Shown here piece after piece: positions 5,751 through 5,877 of a stretch of DNA of 5,877 nt (positions within the stretch are counted from its first letter, which is position 1; every line of letters starts with the position of its first letter). The notes beneath the pieces are model-generated. The model was not told the DNA's origin. It searched no databases and saw only the letters and a list, made by a program, of their open reading frames with translations. Made by a program: the position numbers and the translations under genes. Source of the stretch: Clostridia bacterium (GTDB lineage: Bacteria; Bacillota; Clostridia; Christensenellales; CAG-1252). The stretch lies in the NCBI GenBank assembly GCA_017615515.1, contig JAFZZX010000068.1, forward strand, positions 1 through 5,877. Direction: 5' to 3'.

Positions 5751-5877
5751 CTAAGTGCAACACTTTTTAAGTTCAAGTTCAAACAAATCTGCAGGAGATT
5801 TGTAGTTAAGCACTTTCTTGGGTCTGGCGTTAATCAACGCCAGATTCTTTTTTAATCCCTTCTCTCCCACGTGGGAG
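5751..5877 (-). CDS. IS30-family transposase, C-terminal end (partial)
   Basis: The minus strand is open from the window edge to a TAG at 5751-5753, giving the last 41 residues. The core reads INARPKKVLNYKSPADLF, matching the conserved end of IS30-family DDE transposases (N-x-R-P-[RK]-K-x-L-x-Y-x-[ST]-P-x-x-x-F). In the full protein this follows the catalytic glutamate helix of the integrase-like core, which is outside the window. The tail ELELKKCCT is variable in the family. The codons are AT-richer than those of the neighbouring genes, consistent with transfer. It converges with glmM, the two stop codons being 9 bp apart. No stop or frameshift is visible in this part; whether the whole gene is intact cannot be judged. 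Confidence 0.85.
   Translation of the reverse strand, partial: SHVGEKGLKKNLALINARPKKVLNYKSPADLFELELKKCCT
5823..5853 (+). terminator. Rho-independent terminator for glmM, inside the transposase gene
   Basis: TCTGGCGTT (5823-5831) pairs perfectly with AACGCCAGA (5836-5844) over 9 bp around an AATC loop, followed directly by TTCTTTTTT (5845-5853). On the plus strand this is a textbook terminator 81 bp after the glmM stop. It lies within the codons for the conserved transposase segment K-N-L-A-L-I-N-A-R on the other strand, so it belongs to the insertion sequence rather than to the original glmM locus. Confidence 0.8.

Larger units (their letters stand above)
5742..5877. mobile_element. End of an IS30-family insertion sequence (partial)
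   Basis: Immediately after the glmM stop, base composition becomes AT-richer and a transposase 3' end begins on the minus strand. The outermost bases ATTGTCAAACTAAGTGCAAC resemble the terminal repeats of IS30-type elements, in which the transposase stop codon lies within or next to the inverted repeat. The exact boundary cannot be fixed because the other end, and any target duplication, lie outside the window. The element runs past position 5877. Confidence 0.75.

Noticed and set aside
5864..5877. Perfect 14-bp palindrome CTCCCACGTGGGAG at the window edge.
   Set aside because: It lies inside the transposase coding frame and is cut by the window end, so it cannot be assessed; it may extend outward or be chance.

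Overview
The window is a GC-rich (by eye well above 50% G+C) stretch of core bacterial chromosome with a mobile-element edge at its right end. Gene content and order (rpsF-ssb-rpsR as one unit, greA followed by a probable lysS, glmS divergent from glmM), strong AGGAGG-type ribosome binding sites and U-tract hairpin terminators fit a member of the Bacillota, most likely a high-GC Clostridia lineage. This is inferred from order and sequence character; no database search was possible.

Layout from left to right. Positions 1-30 hold the first ten codons of a minus-strand gene, probably lysS. greA (transcript cleavage factor) lies upstream of it and is followed by its own hairpin terminator. The unit rpsF-ssb-rpsR (S6, single-stranded DNA-binding protein, S18) is bounded by a clear sigma-A-type promoter at 1767-1796 and a strong terminator at 652-687. 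The rpsF 5' leader folds into two hairpins and may control translation. Upstream lies an 8-TM membrane protein resembling the YhhN/lysoplasmalogenase family, which follows glmS closely and probably shares its transcript.

glmS (minus) and glmM (plus) diverge from an intergenic region of about 90 bp. It carries two outward-facing perfect -10 boxes, with candidate -35 elements meeting at about 4404. Together the two enzymes make glucosamine-1-phosphate from fructose-6-phosphate (GlmS: Fru-6-P to GlcN-6-P; GlmM: GlcN-6-P to GlcN-1-P), the entry to UDP-GlcNAc and peptidoglycan. The glmM -10 box sits so close to the start codon that the transcript could be leaderless.

At the right edge, 9 bp after the glmM stop, base composition drops and the minus strand encodes the last 41 codons of an IS30-family transposase, cut by the window end. 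Inside that coding sequence is a hairpin plus T-tract, oriented as a terminator for glmM transcription. I see no CRISPR array, tRNA or rRNA, and no convincing new multi-gene system. The points worth a second look are regulatory: the rpsF leader, the divergent glm promoters, and the terminator inside the IS gene.
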